The position numbers were made by a program, and so were the translations under genes. A model generated the notes under the pieces. It worked only from the letters and a program-made list of their open reading frames with translations. It did not search any database and was not told the origin of the DNA. DNA of 64,000 nt from a virus: IMG/VR virus record IMGVR_UViG_3300047476_001831, positions 1 through 64,000 of that record; one strand, given 5' to 3'. Below are positions 24,861 to 31,961 of this stretch, one piece after another; within the stretch, counting starts at the first letter, position 1; every line of letters starts with the position of its first letter.

Positions 24861-25544
24861 ATGTCAACAACTTGGAATGAAATTTGGAAAAATAGGAAGG
24901 TAGAATTTGATTCGTTGGATTATTCTAATTTATTGAAACTGAATGGTTATGATGGTCCTCAAAGTAATCTAACTCCACAAAATTTAAATCTAGCTCATAA
25001 GATTTATGCGGAAAAAATGAATTTAAAACCTAATCAGAGTATTTTTGAGGTTGGTTGTGGGGCAGGTTCTTTCCTGTACAATTGGTATAATAGTGGACAT
25101 AAAGTTGGTGGATGTGACATATCTAAAAACTTATTGGAATGTACAAAAAAAATCTTACCAAGAGGTGAATGGTATTTAGCTTCAGATAGTGAATTTGAAA
25201 AAGAGCCTAAATGGGATCACTTGGTATCTTTTGGTGTGTGTATGTATTTAACACCAAGAGAGGTTTTGAATTTAATCGATAGAATGATAAATAAAGCGAA
25301 TTTTAGTGTATCATTATTCGAAATCTCTGATTTAGACAAGATGATAGATTGTGAAAAAGAAAGAAGAAGAATGATTCCTAATTATGAGGTTAAATACAAA
25401 GACTTAAACCATTTTTATCATAGTAAAAATGATATTTCTGAACATTTAAATAAGTTAGGTTTAAATTATACCATTTATGATCAATACATACCTGGTTATG
25501 AAAATTCTAAATGGAGATTTAATGTAACTATTAATTTGGTTTGA
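24861..25544 (+). CDS. Class I SAM-dependent methyltransferase
   Basis: 227 aa. The Rossmann motif I is SIFEVGCGAGSFLYNW (about 60-75), followed by a GGCDISKNLLE acidic strand and a VSFGVCMYLTP motif. The fold is that of small-molecule methyltransferases (Methyltransf_11/25 type), so substrate cannot be assigned. Free-standing between a minus-strand gene and tRNA-Val. Confidence 0.8.
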   Translation: MSTTWNEIWKNRKVEFDSLDYSNLLKLNGYDGPQSNLTPQNLNLAHKIYAEKMNLKPNQSIFEVGCGAGSFLYNWYNSGHKVGGCDISKNLLECTKKILPRGEWYLASDSEFEKEPKWDHLVSFGVCMYLTPREVLNLIDRMINKANFSVSLFEISDLDKMIDCEKERRRMIPNYEVKYKDLNHFYHSKNDISEHLNKLGLNYTIYDQYIPGYENSKWRFNVTINLV

Positions 25545-25558
25545 TTAATATAAATTCT

Positions 25559-25633
25559 ACTTCCTTAGCTCAGTTGGTTTAGAGTAACATCCTTACAAGG
25601 TGAAGGTCATTGGTTCGAATCCAATAGGAAGTA
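25559..25633 (+). tRNA. tRNA-Val (TAC)
   Basis: Acceptor ACTTCCT/AGGAAGT, anticodon loop CTTACAA, T-loop TTCGAAT, discriminator A. The anticodon stem has one A-A mismatch at its outer pair. Confidence 0.87.
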
Positions 25634-25653
25634 CAAAAAAACTTTACAAAGTG

Positions 25654-25685
25654 TTTGGAAATATGAAAAACAAGTTGTAAGTTTG
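25654..25685 (+). promoter_or_regulatory. Repeat of the tRNA-array promoter (TTTG-N20-TAAGTTTG)
   Basis: TTTG 25654-25657, spacer GAAATATGAAAAACAAGTTG, TAAGTTTG 25678-25685. A consensus match about 10 bases before the abnormal tRNA-like gene. Confidence 0.65.
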
Positions 25686-25694
25686 TAAGACACT

Positions 25695-25770
25695 AGTTTT
25701 GTAGCTTAATGTGTGAAAGCGTTCAATGGGTAACTGTTGAAAGATTTAGGTTAGAATCCTGTCAGGACTA
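25695..25770 (+). pseudogene. Degenerate tRNA-like sequence
   Basis: Acceptor AGTTTTG/CAGGACT pairs with G-T wobbles and the D-arm is present. The anticodon arm TTCAAT/GTTGAA closes an 8-base loop GGGTAACT. The T-loop is TTAGAAT, lacking the invariant C56. Either a decaying tRNA or a tRNA mimic. It has a good promoter of its own. Confidence 0.5.
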
Positions 25771-25774
25771 CAAA

Positions 25775-25915
25775 AAAAATGTACCTCGATGCCTCTCATA
25801 AGAACGGCACACTAGCAGAGGTCTTGTTGCTTGTAAACGAATAGCCCAAGGTATAAGTTAGGAAGCTTAACTCAACCTATCCCCCACTGACGAGTGGGGT
25901 GAAGTTGGGGGATTA
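25775..25915 (+). ncRNA. Structured RNA with mutually exclusive 3' pairings
   Basis: CCTCT/AGAGG closes a 5' domain. Near the 3' end CCCCACT-GACG-AGTGGGG competes with ATCCCCCA pairing to TTGGGGGAT, a switch-like arrangement. The only reading frame inside is 21 codons. No Rfam family recognised with confidence; transposon-associated RNAs of the HEARO/omega type are a possibility, but no tnpB is present. Confidence 0.4.
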
Positions 25916-25972
25916 AAAAGAAATATTATATATCTGCAATATATAAAATTCATTAACTTAAAAACAATCAAT

Positions 25973-26938
25973 ATGAAAAAATTAACTTTATTTATTTTAA
26001 TCAATTTTTTTTTAAACAATTTTAATTGTTACTCTCAAATAAAAACTTTAGAAGTCAGTAAACAAAAAGAAATTTTAGATACAATAACATATGACAGCTC
26101 AAAAAATTTTTTAGGCGAGAATGTTTATATGTATAAAAATCAAGAATTATATGTAATGCCACAACACCCTAGTTTAAGGAAATATGGGTATAGTTATTTT
26201 TACACTGACTATAAAAAGGAGGTAAAATACAAGTGTTGTGATGGTATTGGTTCAAAATATAGTGATTTAGTTGGTCAATATTTTCTTGTCGTAGATATAA
26301 TAAAAATAGAAAAATCTGTTGATGATATTGTAGATACCGATAAGTTTTACCTCAAATTAAGGAATAAAAAAACATCTGAAATACTATACTTCAAATATAA
26401 CACCAAATATGAATCTGATTTTCCTTTTTTAGTTGTTGGATATTATGAAAAACAAAATGAAATTAATGTTGGTAAAGAAATTATTCTAAAAAATGGAAAA
26501 TGGTTAGAAATATGGTATGGTAAAGGAGAACCAATAATAGATTTAAAGACCGGTAGTATTTTGAATATTCAACAAGGTAGTAAATGGAAATGTGTAAATG
26601 TTATGGTTGAGGAGAAATGTTTTACTTTTGCTATGATTTTAGAAAATAATTTAGGACACACAATATTTTTACCATTATCATCATATAATAAACCAAGTTT
26701 CAAGATACAATGGGGAATATATAATCCGATAGAGGTAAAAAATTATATTGAAAGATTTGGTGTTGAGAATTGGGAAATAATTTTGAATAGTGAAATAAAA
26801 ATTGGATTTACTGAAGAAATGGTTAAACTTGCTTGGGGGTTACCTAAAAAAATAAACAGAACGTCTGGTTTGGATCAATGGGTTTATGAAAATCAATATC
26901 TTTACTTTAACAATGGTAAATTAGAAGCGTATAATTAA
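25973..26938 (+). CDS. Exported hypothetical protein
   Basis: 321 aa with a signal peptide (LFILINFFLNNFNCYSQ, cut after the SQ typical of flavobacteria). Mature beta-rich protein. The last 45 residues (FTEEMVKLAWGLPKKINR, YENQYLYFNNGKLEAY) resemble the BamE/SmpA-like module seen at the end of secreted Bacteroidota proteins. Probably acts in the periplasm or cell surface; role unknown. It lies between the structured RNA and tRNA-Cys. Confidence 0.7.
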   Translation: MKKLTLFILINFFLNNFNCYSQIKTLEVSKQKEILDTITYDSSKNFLGENVYMYKNQELYVMPQHPSLRKYGYSYFYTDYKKEVKYKCCDGIGSKYSDLVGQYFLVVDIIKIEKSVDDIVDTDKFYLKLRNKKTSEILYFKYNTKYESDFPFLVVGYYEKQNEINVGKEIILKNGKWLEIWYGKGEPIIDLKTGSILNIQQGSKWKCVNVMVEEKCFTFAMILENNLGHTIFLPLSSYNKPSFKIQWGIYNPIEVKNYIERFGVENWEIILNSEIKIGFTEEMVKLAWGLPKKINRTSGLDQWVYENQYLYFNNGKLEAYN

Positions 26939-26948
26939 TTATAAAATT

Positions 26949-27033
26949 GGTCGGGTGGCCGAGTTGGTTAAGGCAATAGTCTGCAAAACTATCGAAAAAC
27001 ATTTCATCGTGGGTTCAAGTCCCACCCCGACCT
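26949..27033 (+). tRNA. tRNA-Cys (GCA) with long variable arm
   Basis: Acceptor GGTCGGG/CCCGACC, anticodon stem ATAGT/ACTAT with loop CTGCAAA, T-loop TTCAAGT, discriminator T (U73 is a cysteine identity base). The variable region holds a GAAA-AACA-TTTC stem, a class II shape unusual for tRNA-Cys. Confidence 0.87.
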
Positions 27034-27085
27034 CAAAAAATAGTTCAGTTAGTTATTTTTACTCATTTTGTTGATATTTATATAT

Positions 27086-27817
27086 ATGAAATGGAATGAT
27101 AACGATATTGAAAAATTGATTGATTTAGTTAATCAAGGATTAAAACCGAATAGGATTGCTGAGATTTTTGGGGTTTCGTATAAAACGATAACTAACAAAA
27201 TGTTTAGGATGGGTTTACAAGTAATTTATACGACAAATAAAACTTGTAAAAATTGTGGTAATAGTTTTGAATCTTATTTGAGTAAAAACAAATTGTTTTG
27301 TAATTCATCTTGTTCAACGACATTCAATAATAAAAATCGTAAACATACTGAAGAAACTAAAAATAAAATTGCAAAAACCCTAAAGAATAAGCCAACTAAA
27401 CCTAAAGTTAAAAAAATCAAAACTTGTAGGATTTGTAATAACGAGGTTGTTGAAAAATATAAGATTGTTTGTGAAGATTGTAGATTGGAGTATTATCAAT
27501 ATTATAGACCTTCTTGTACTTTTCAGTTTGATGTAAAAGATTATCCACAAGAATTTGATTTGAGTTTAATTGAACAACATGGATGGTATTCTCCAACAAA
27601 TAAAAAAAATAATTTAGGGGGTGTCACAAAAGACCATAAATATTCAGTGATGGAGGGTTTTAGAAATAAGATAGACCCAAGTATTTTATCACATCCTGTA
27701 AATTGTAAATTACTTTTATTTTCAGAGAATTCATCCAAAAATGATAAATCATCATTAACCTTAAATGAACTACTTGAAAATATTGAAATTTGGAATAAAA
27801 AATACGGAAATAGTTAA
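27086..27817 (+). CDS. HNH-type homing endonuclease, free-standing
   Basis: 243 aa from the ATG at 27086; an upstream TTG frame adds six residues. An N-terminal helix-turn-helix (LKPNRIAEIFGVSYKTITNK) is followed by two Cys-rich zinc-binding segments (CKNCGNSF - CNSSCS and CRICNN - CEDCR). The C-terminal nuclease has TKDHKYSVMEGF, SHPVNCKLLLF and NSSKNDKSSL, an H-N-K variant common in phage homing enzymes. It sits between intact tRNA-Cys and tRNA-Trp genes, so no intron is involved. TTTGTTGATATTTATATAT precedes it, as before the intron nuclease at 35471. Confidence 0.8.
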   Translation: MKWNDNDIEKLIDLVNQGLKPNRIAEIFGVSYKTITNKMFRMGLQVIYTTNKTCKNCGNSFESYLSKNKLFCNSSCSTTFNNKNRKHTEETKNKIAKTLKNKPTKPKVKKIKTCRICNNEVVEKYKIVCEDCRLEYYQYYRPSCTFQFDVKDYPQEFDLSLIEQHGWYSPTNKKNNLGGVTKDHKYSVMEGFRNKIDPSILSHPVNCKLLLFSENSSKNDKSSLTLNELLENIEIWNKKYGNS

Positions 27818-27845
27818 AAGTTATTATTATCTTTACATAACATAT

Positions 27846-27920
27846 GGGGATGTAGCTCAATTGGTTTAGAGTGGTGGTCTCCAAAACCACAGGTTATAGG
27901 TTCGAGTCCTATCGTCCTCG
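27846..27920 (+). tRNA. tRNA-Trp (CCA)
   Basis: Acceptor GGGGATG/CGTCCTC, anticodon stem GTGGT/ACCAC with loop CTCCAAA, discriminator G as expected for Trp. Confidence 0.92.
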
Positions 27921-27934
27921 CAAAACTTAAAAAA

Positions 27935-28135
27935 ATGAAAGAAATTAAATACAGATTTTTGTTAACTTTTTATTCGGCTTTTATTTTTTTTCTAATTATG
28001 ATTCCACAGATTCTAATTAGTAAACACATTTTTAATTTGAAATTTAATGAATATCTAATGTGGGGTGTTTTATATATCTCATATGATTTCACAACAAAAT
28101 TTATTTTACCCAAGAAAAAGAAAAAAGATATTTAA
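27935..28135 (+). CDS. Small membrane protein
   Basis: 66 aa, two hydrophobic helices and a basic end (ILPKKKKKDI). Similar in pattern to the protein at 8826. It leads a closely spaced set of genes to 30311. Confidence 0.6.
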   Translation: MKEIKYRFLLTFYSAFIFFLIMIPQILISKHIFNLKFNEYLMWGVLYISYDFTTKFILPKKKKKDI

Positions 28136-28136
28136 T

Positions 28137-28457
28137 ATGGTAAGGGATTACATAATCGAGACATTATTGAAAATAAAAGAACACGATGAAAAGGTACATA
28201 AACTCTATACTCTCGGAGTTGATATTATTGACTTTGACAACTCCTTTTCGCAACTTGAAAAAAGTATTCCGACCTTACTCCGAAAAGAAAAAGACAAACA
28301 ATTCGGATACATTCAGGACTTAGTTGGTTGGTGGTTATACGAAGATGTTGATAAAATAATTTATGTTGATGATATAGAGATTAATGTTGACAAAGTCGTG
28401 GAATTTGTTGACTATTTATTAAGAGAGTATGGAACAAATGACATACCCACAAATTAG
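28137..28457 (+). CDS. Acidic helical hypothetical protein
   Basis: 106 aa from the ATG at 28137, one base after the previous stop (MVRDYIIETLLKIKEHDEKV). The C-terminal part has DLVGWWLYEDVDKIIYVDDI. No known family; looks like a small helical phage protein. Confidence 0.6.
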   Translation: MVRDYIIETLLKIKEHDEKVHKLYTLGVDIIDFDNSFSQLEKSIPTLLRKEKDKQFGYIQDLVGWWLYEDVDKIIYVDDIEINVDKVVEFVDYLLREYGTNDIPTN

Positions 28458-28459
28458 AT

Positions 28460-29101
28460 ATGGCTTATATTGAAAGTAATTTTTTCCCACTTAAAGTTTA
28501 TGTTCGTAATGAATATATGTATCAGAACCAAAAAGGTTTTGGGGAGTTTACTGAGGCTGTAATCACATCAATTAGATGTTTACCTGGACAAGCAACATTA
28601 TTTCAAGTATTGTTAAATAATGGTGTTATGAGAGATAAATTACCCTCTCATGCCTTGTTAACAAAACCTGAATTACCAAATCCTGATTTTCCATTTCATT
28701 ACCTACAAATATGGAACTCTTTTTCTTACAATTTCTCACTTATACAATTGAATTATTTACCTAATGCACCAGTCAGTGTTTTTATGAAAAACAAAAAATG
28801 GATGGATGGTAATTATTTTGCAACAATAAATTGGGGATCAAGTGATATGAACACCAATCTAAGTTTAGCTGAGGATGGTATGGAACACAAGTGTCACCAT
28901 ATTATATTACTAAAAAATGGACAAATTGCATTACAACCGAATAATAGAATTAAATGGTTTGAAGCAAGTTTTGTAACCAAAGATTTTCCTAAAAAACCTG
29001 ATTATTTGGTTAATGACCAAATATGGAATTGTGAAACAACAGAAAAGTGGGCAACTGAAGATTCGGATTATATGTTCTACGATAACGATTTAAAAAATTA
29101 A
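28460..29101 (+). CDS. Hypothetical phage protein
   Basis: 213 aa, soluble, aromatic-rich (PDFPFHYLQIWNSFSYNFSL, WMDGNYFATINWGSSDMN). The sequence reads as a compact alpha/beta protein without catalytic motifs that I recognise. Two bases after the previous gene and 2 before the SET gene. Confidence 0.62.
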   Translation: MAYIESNFFPLKVYVRNEYMYQNQKGFGEFTEAVITSIRCLPGQATLFQVLLNNGVMRDKLPSHALLTKPELPNPDFPFHYLQIWNSFSYNFSLIQLNYLPNAPVSVFMKNKKWMDGNYFATINWGSSDMNTNLSLAEDGMEHKCHHIILLKNGQIALQPNNRIKWFEASFVTKDFPKKPDYLVNDQIWNCETTEKWATEDSDYMFYDNDLKN

Positions 29102-29103
29102 TT

Positions 29104-29487
29104 ATGTTCAAATATAAAGTAGAAGTAAAAAATTCAAAGAATCCTAAAATGGGATTAGGTTTGTTTGCAAATGAAATTATAAAAAGTGACACAATTGTTT
29201 GGGAGTTTATTGAGGGTTTGGATATAAGAATAGACCAAGATACCTTAAACAAATTAAATGATACTCAAAGGGAGTTTTTCAAGAAATATGGGTGGAAGGA
29301 AGATGATGGAAATTATTATTCCTCTTGTGATTTAACGAATTTTATAAATCATAGTTTTACCCCCAATCTGATTTGTGTTGGAGAGATAATAAAAACAAAT
29401 AAAGATATTGAAATTGGTGAAGAATTATTTATCAATTATGAAGAATTCGATGTTGAGTTCGACACTTACAAAAATGAACTTATTTAA
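29104..29487 (+). CDS. SET-domain protein
   Basis: 127 aa, essentially one SET domain. It shows KMGLGLFANEIIKSDTIVWEF near the start, NFINHSFTPNLICVG in the middle and IEIGEELFINYEEFD at the end, matching the G-x-G, NHS-x-x-PN and GEE-x-x-x-Y elements. SET domains transfer methyl groups to lysine. Possible targets are ribosomal or nucleoid proteins of the host, but nothing here indicates which. Rare in phages. It lies within a run of small genes. Confidence 0.8.
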   Translation: MFKYKVEVKNSKNPKMGLGLFANEIIKSDTIVWEFIEGLDIRIDQDTLNKLNDTQREFFKKYGWKEDDGNYYSSCDLTNFINHSFTPNLICVGEIIKTNKDIEIGEELFINYEEFDVEFDTYKNELI

Positions 29488-29496
29488 TTTTTAAAG

Positions 29497-29997
29497 ATGA
29501 AAGAAATGGTAATTGTAAACTTCTACAAAAAATATGAAGCAAATTGGGATGAACTCCAAATGATAGCCTTGGACACAATTGCCAAAATGGAAGAAAGTTT
29601 GGAAGATGTTGAAATTGGTGAACTTTCAGTTTATCAACAATATGAAGATTATAGGACAGCTTGTATGCAAGGATTAAAAACATTTATCCTTCAAGTATTA
29701 AATGATTGGGAGAATATGAACATTTTAGTGTTGAATGGGGAGTTTTATAAGAAATTCGAGTTCTTAGAAATGGAAGGGATTCTAAACGATTGGGAATACT
29801 CAAGTTTATATAGAAATTCAAAAGAACTATTCACCTTCTTTAATAAAGAAAAGTTTCAACTAACACCAGAACAATTTGATTTTATTCATGCTCTTTATTC
29901 AAAAAATGATGATGTAATTTGTAACTTATTGTCATTTGAATATGAGGTAAGGGAAATAAGTGAAGAAGATGACAATACTGACGATTTAATTGATTAA
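29497..29997 (+). CDS. Helical hypothetical protein
   Basis: 166 aa, acidic and helical (DELQMIALDTIAKMEESLED), ending in an acidic tail (ISEEDDNTDDLID). No recognised motif. Two bases before the next gene. Confidence 0.58.
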   Translation: MKEMVIVNFYKKYEANWDELQMIALDTIAKMEESLEDVEIGELSVYQQYEDYRTACMQGLKTFILQVLNDWENMNILVLNGEFYKKFEFLEMEGILNDWEYSSLYRNSKELFTFFNKEKFQLTPEQFDFIHALYSKNDDVICNLLSFEYEVREISEEDDNTDDLID

Positions 29998-29999
29998 TT

Positions 30000-30311
30000 A
30001 TGAAAAACAATATTTTTACAAAAGAAATAAAAGTCGCTGATGCTAATACATCAGTTAGTGAATTACTAAGAGAAACACTAATTAATTTCAGTTGGGGTTT
30101 CTTTGGTAACTCAATTGTTGTGTTTATGGCCAAAGAAATTGATATCGCAGTATTGGTTAATTTCTTCTTATATTATATCCTAATTTCAATGATTGTTAAT
30201 CGTGCTAAATATGAAACTAACTTGGGGAAATTCTTTGTTTTACCCGGTTCAGCAGCTCTTGGAGCATTCACAGGATATAAAGTAGCACAAATTATTTCAA
30301 CTTTTTTGTAA
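30000..30311 (+). CDS. Small membrane protein
   Basis: 103 aa with about three hydrophobic helices (NFSWGFFGNSIVVFM, VNFFLYYILISMIV, SAALGAFTGYKVAQII). Function unknown. Last of the run that starts at 27935. Confidence 0.6.
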   Translation: MKNNIFTKEIKVADANTSVSELLRETLINFSWGFFGNSIVVFMAKEIDIAVLVNFFLYYILISMIVNRAKYETNLGKFFVLPGSAALGAFTGYKVAQIISTFL

Positions 30312-30316
30312 CATAC

Positions 30317-30345
30317 TTGACACTTTTTCGTTTTATCATTATATT
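30317..30345 (+). promoter_or_regulatory. Promoter (TTGACA-N17-TATATT)
   Basis: TTGACA at 30317-30322 and TATATT at 30340-30345, 17-base spacer. The same bases also fit TTG-N20-TAnnTTT of the Bacteroidota type. It precedes the short frame at 30374. Confidence 0.5.
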
Positions 30346-30373
30346 TAATAAAAAAATAGTAAAAACTTCACAA

Positions 30374-30445
30374 ATGAAATACAATCTCTATATGGACTTA
30401 ACGATAGCAACTGAGGGTAGAAACCCTCGGATGGAGATGATATGA
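30374..30445 (+). CDS. Possible leader peptide
   Basis: 23 codons (MKYNLYMDLTIATEGRNP, then RMEMI) between a promoter and a terminator. A GAGGG-N6-CCCTC hairpin lies in the second half. It may be a leader peptide or merely part of a small RNA (about 30350-30508). Confidence 0.3.
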   Translation: MKYNLYMDLTIATEGRNPRMEMI

Positions 30446-30472
30446 TAATAGGTTTTAATTGTTAATAATGTC

Positions 30473-30508
30473 AATCCATCTTCCTAAAAAAAAGATGGAT
30501 TTTTTTTT
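30473..30508 (+). terminator. Terminator
   Basis: AATCCATCTT (30473-30482) pairs with AAGATGGATT (30492-30501), followed by a T-run. It closes the short leader-like unit and is followed 10 bases later by the next promoter. Confidence 0.85.
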
Positions 30509-30517
30509 GTCACAAAG

Positions 30518-30548
30518 TTTGGAAATTAGAAATGGTTTTGTAACTTTG
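30518..30548 (+). promoter_or_regulatory. Consensus host-type promoter (TTTG-N19-TAACTTTG)
   Basis: TTTG 30518-30521 and TAACTTTG 30541-30548 with a 19-base spacer. The start codon at 30553 is so close that the transcript must be nearly leaderless. Confidence 0.7.
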
Positions 30549-30552
30549 TAGT

Positions 30553-31032
30553 ATGAGAAAACAAACACCATACATATCATCTTCAGTCGCCATAAAAGGG
30601 ATTAATGATTCAGTACTTGCGAAGTCAGAGAACAACGATTGTGTAGTAAGAGCTTTTGCTTCAGCATACAATGTATCTTATGATTTTGCACACAAAAAAG
30701 TCGCTGAATTATTTGGAAGAAAAAATAGACAAGGGACATTTTGTTTCAGTATTGTAATGAGACAAATGGAACTTCAAGATGTAAGGATAAATAAGAAAAA
30801 AGTTCAAACAATAAGAAAAGATGTGAATCTATCTTATTGGGTAAAAGTAAAAGGTGTGAACAAATTAAGAAATATGACAACTGCAAAGTTTTTAGAGGAT
30901 TTTCCCACTGGAACTTACATTGTCACAGTCAAAGGACATGCTTTTACAATAAAGGATGGAGTGGTAATTGGAAATCCAGAAGATGCAACTCAAAGAAAAA
31001 AAAATATCTTTGGTGCTTGGAAAATAGGATAA
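30553..31032 (+). CDS. Cysteine-peptidase-like phage protein
   Basis: 159 aa. The motif ENNDCVVRAFASAYNVSYDF with a candidate catalytic Cys, and GTYIVTVKGHAFTIKDG with a candidate His, fit the papain-like C39 fold used by several phage proteins. GRKNRQGTFCF lies between them. The substrate is unknown, and activity is uncertain because only the Cys and His can be placed by eye. Confidence 0.6.
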   Translation: MRKQTPYISSSVAIKGINDSVLAKSENNDCVVRAFASAYNVSYDFAHKKVAELFGRKNRQGTFCFSIVMRQMELQDVRINKKKVQTIRKDVNLSYWVKVKGVNKLRNMTTAKFLEDFPTGTYIVTVKGHAFTIKDGVVIGNPEDATQRKKNIFGAWKIG

Positions 31033-31047
31033 GATTACTTAACTTTG
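31017..31047 (+). promoter_or_regulatory. Host-type promoter (TTG-N20-TAACTTTG)
   Basis: TTG 31017-31019 and TAACTTTG 31040-31047. It precedes tRNA-Asp by 27 bases and probably drives the tRNA block to 31941. Confidence 0.6.
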
Positions 31048-31074
31048 TAAAGTTAATTGAAATTGAGGAATAAA

Positions 31075-31148
31075 GGGCTATTGGTGTAGAGGTCGAACAT
31101 GCCACCCTGTCACGGTGGAGATCAGGGGTTCAAATCCCCTATAGCTCG
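31075..31148 (+). tRNA. tRNA-Asp (GTC)
   Basis: Acceptor GGGCTAT/ATAGCTC, anticodon stem CCACC/GGTGG with loop CTGTCAC, discriminator G (Asp identity). Confidence 0.92.
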
Positions 31149-31165
31149 CAAAAAAAATTAATATT

Positions 31166-31300
31166 ATGACAAAGTTTATTATTGCTTGTATTGGTATAAT
31201 TATTTTGGGTTTTATTGGGAACTACATCATTAAAAAATATCCAAATTCTTGGGTTGCAAAATGGTGGGATGATATGACTGATAATGCCCATTGGTGGTAA
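31166..31300 (+). CDS. Tiny membrane protein
   Basis: 44 aa: one hydrophobic helix (FIIACIGIIILGFIGNYII) and a Trp-rich tail (WVAKWWDDMTDNAHWW). It sits between tRNA-Asp and tRNA-Glu. Function unknown. Confidence 0.5.
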   Translation: MTKFIIACIGIIILGFIGNYIIKKYPNSWVAKWWDDMTDNAHWW

Positions 31301-31307
31301 AATATAT

Positions 31308-31380
31308 GTTCCATTCGACAAGGGGTCTAAGTCACCTCCCTTTCACGGAGGAGTCATGGGTTCGAATCCCATATGGAATA
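31308..31380 (+). tRNA. tRNA-Glu (TTC)
   Basis: Acceptor GTTCCAT/ATGGAAT, anticodon stem CCTCC/GGAGG with loop CTTTCAC, discriminator A. Confidence 0.9.
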
Positions 31381-31430
31381 CAAATCTCAGAAGTAATTAA
31401 TCTGGGGCTGAGAGGTTCGAAACTCTCGAA

Positions 31431-31559
31431 TGGCTATGGTGTAAGGGCACACGGTCCCCCTGGGCGACAATATTGCGAAAGGGTATCCTTAATAGGAGAG
31501 AGTATTGTGAAACGATAGAAGTAAGGGACTGGGGAAGGGTTCGAATCCTTTTTAGTCAA
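31431..31559 (+). tRNA. tRNA-like gene with about 58-base insertion in the anticodon region
   Basis: Acceptor TGGCTA/TAGTCA, D-stem GTG/CAC, anticodon stem GTCCC/GGGAC, variable loop TGGGG, T-arm AAGGG-TTCGAAT-CCTTT, discriminator A. Between the anticodon-stem halves lie about 65 bases instead of 7. They include ACAATA/TATTGT around TCCT-TAAT-AGGA. It could be an interrupted tRNA, a tRNA mimic or a decaying gene. The anticodon cannot be assigned. Confidence 0.5.
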
Positions 31560-31568
31560 CAAACATAA

Positions 31569-31640
31569 TGCAAGGAAGTGTAGAGGTTGCACATTGGGCT
31601 CATAACCCAAAGGTAGTGGGTTCGATTCCCACCCTTGCGT
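31569..31640 (+). tRNA. tRNA-fMet-like (CAT)
   Basis: Anticodon stem TTGGG/CCCAA gives the three G-C pairs next to the loop CTCATAA that mark initiators. The first acceptor pair is weak (T1-G72), then GCAAGG/CCTTGC. The discriminator T is unusual. Confidence 0.78.
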
Positions 31641-31649
31641 CAAACACAA

Positions 31650-31724
31650 TGCAAGATGGACTGGAAGTGGTTCCAGCTCGGTCTCATAAGCCGTACCATG
31701 TGGGTTCGACTCCCACTCTTGCAT
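31650..31724 (+). tRNA. tRNA-Met-like (CAT)
   Basis: Acceptor TGCAAGA/TCTTGCA, anticodon loop CTCATAA, T-arm GTGGG-TTCGACT-CCCAC, discriminator T. Elongator Met, or Ile if C34 is modified to lysidine. Confidence 0.8.
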
Positions 31725-31737
31725 CTAAATTATTAAT

Positions 31738-31819
31738 GGGAAAGCGCCGAAGTAGGAGAGTCGGGGATGACTGTAAATCATTTGCTTTAGCTGAGGGGGT
31801 TCGAATCCCTCTTTTCCCA
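31738..31819 (+). tRNA. tRNA-Tyr (GTA)
   Basis: Acceptor GGGAAAG/TTTTCCC, anticodon stem GATGA/TCATT with loop CTGTAAA, class II variable arm normal for bacterial Tyr, discriminator A. CCA is encoded at 31820-31822. Confidence 0.9.
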
Positions 31820-31868
31820 CCACAATGCAGTAACAGCTCAATGAAGTTTGAAACATAAACAATAAAAA

Positions 31869-31941
31869 GCATCAATAGCTCAATTGGTAGAGTCCTTGTC
31901 TTCCAAACAAGATGTTACGAGTTCGAATCTCGTTTGATGCT
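31869..31941 (+). tRNA. tRNA-Gly (TCC)
   Basis: Acceptor GCATCAA/TTGATGC, anticodon stem CTTGT/ACAAG with loop CTTCCAA, discriminator T. Confidence 0.92.
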
Positions 31942-31961
31942 CAAAATATAAATAAACCGCT

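Noticed and set aside
31291-31875. Several open frames of 60-96 codons on both strands
   Set aside because: They run across tRNA genes (Glu, fMet, Met, Tyr) and have tRNA-derived, biased composition.
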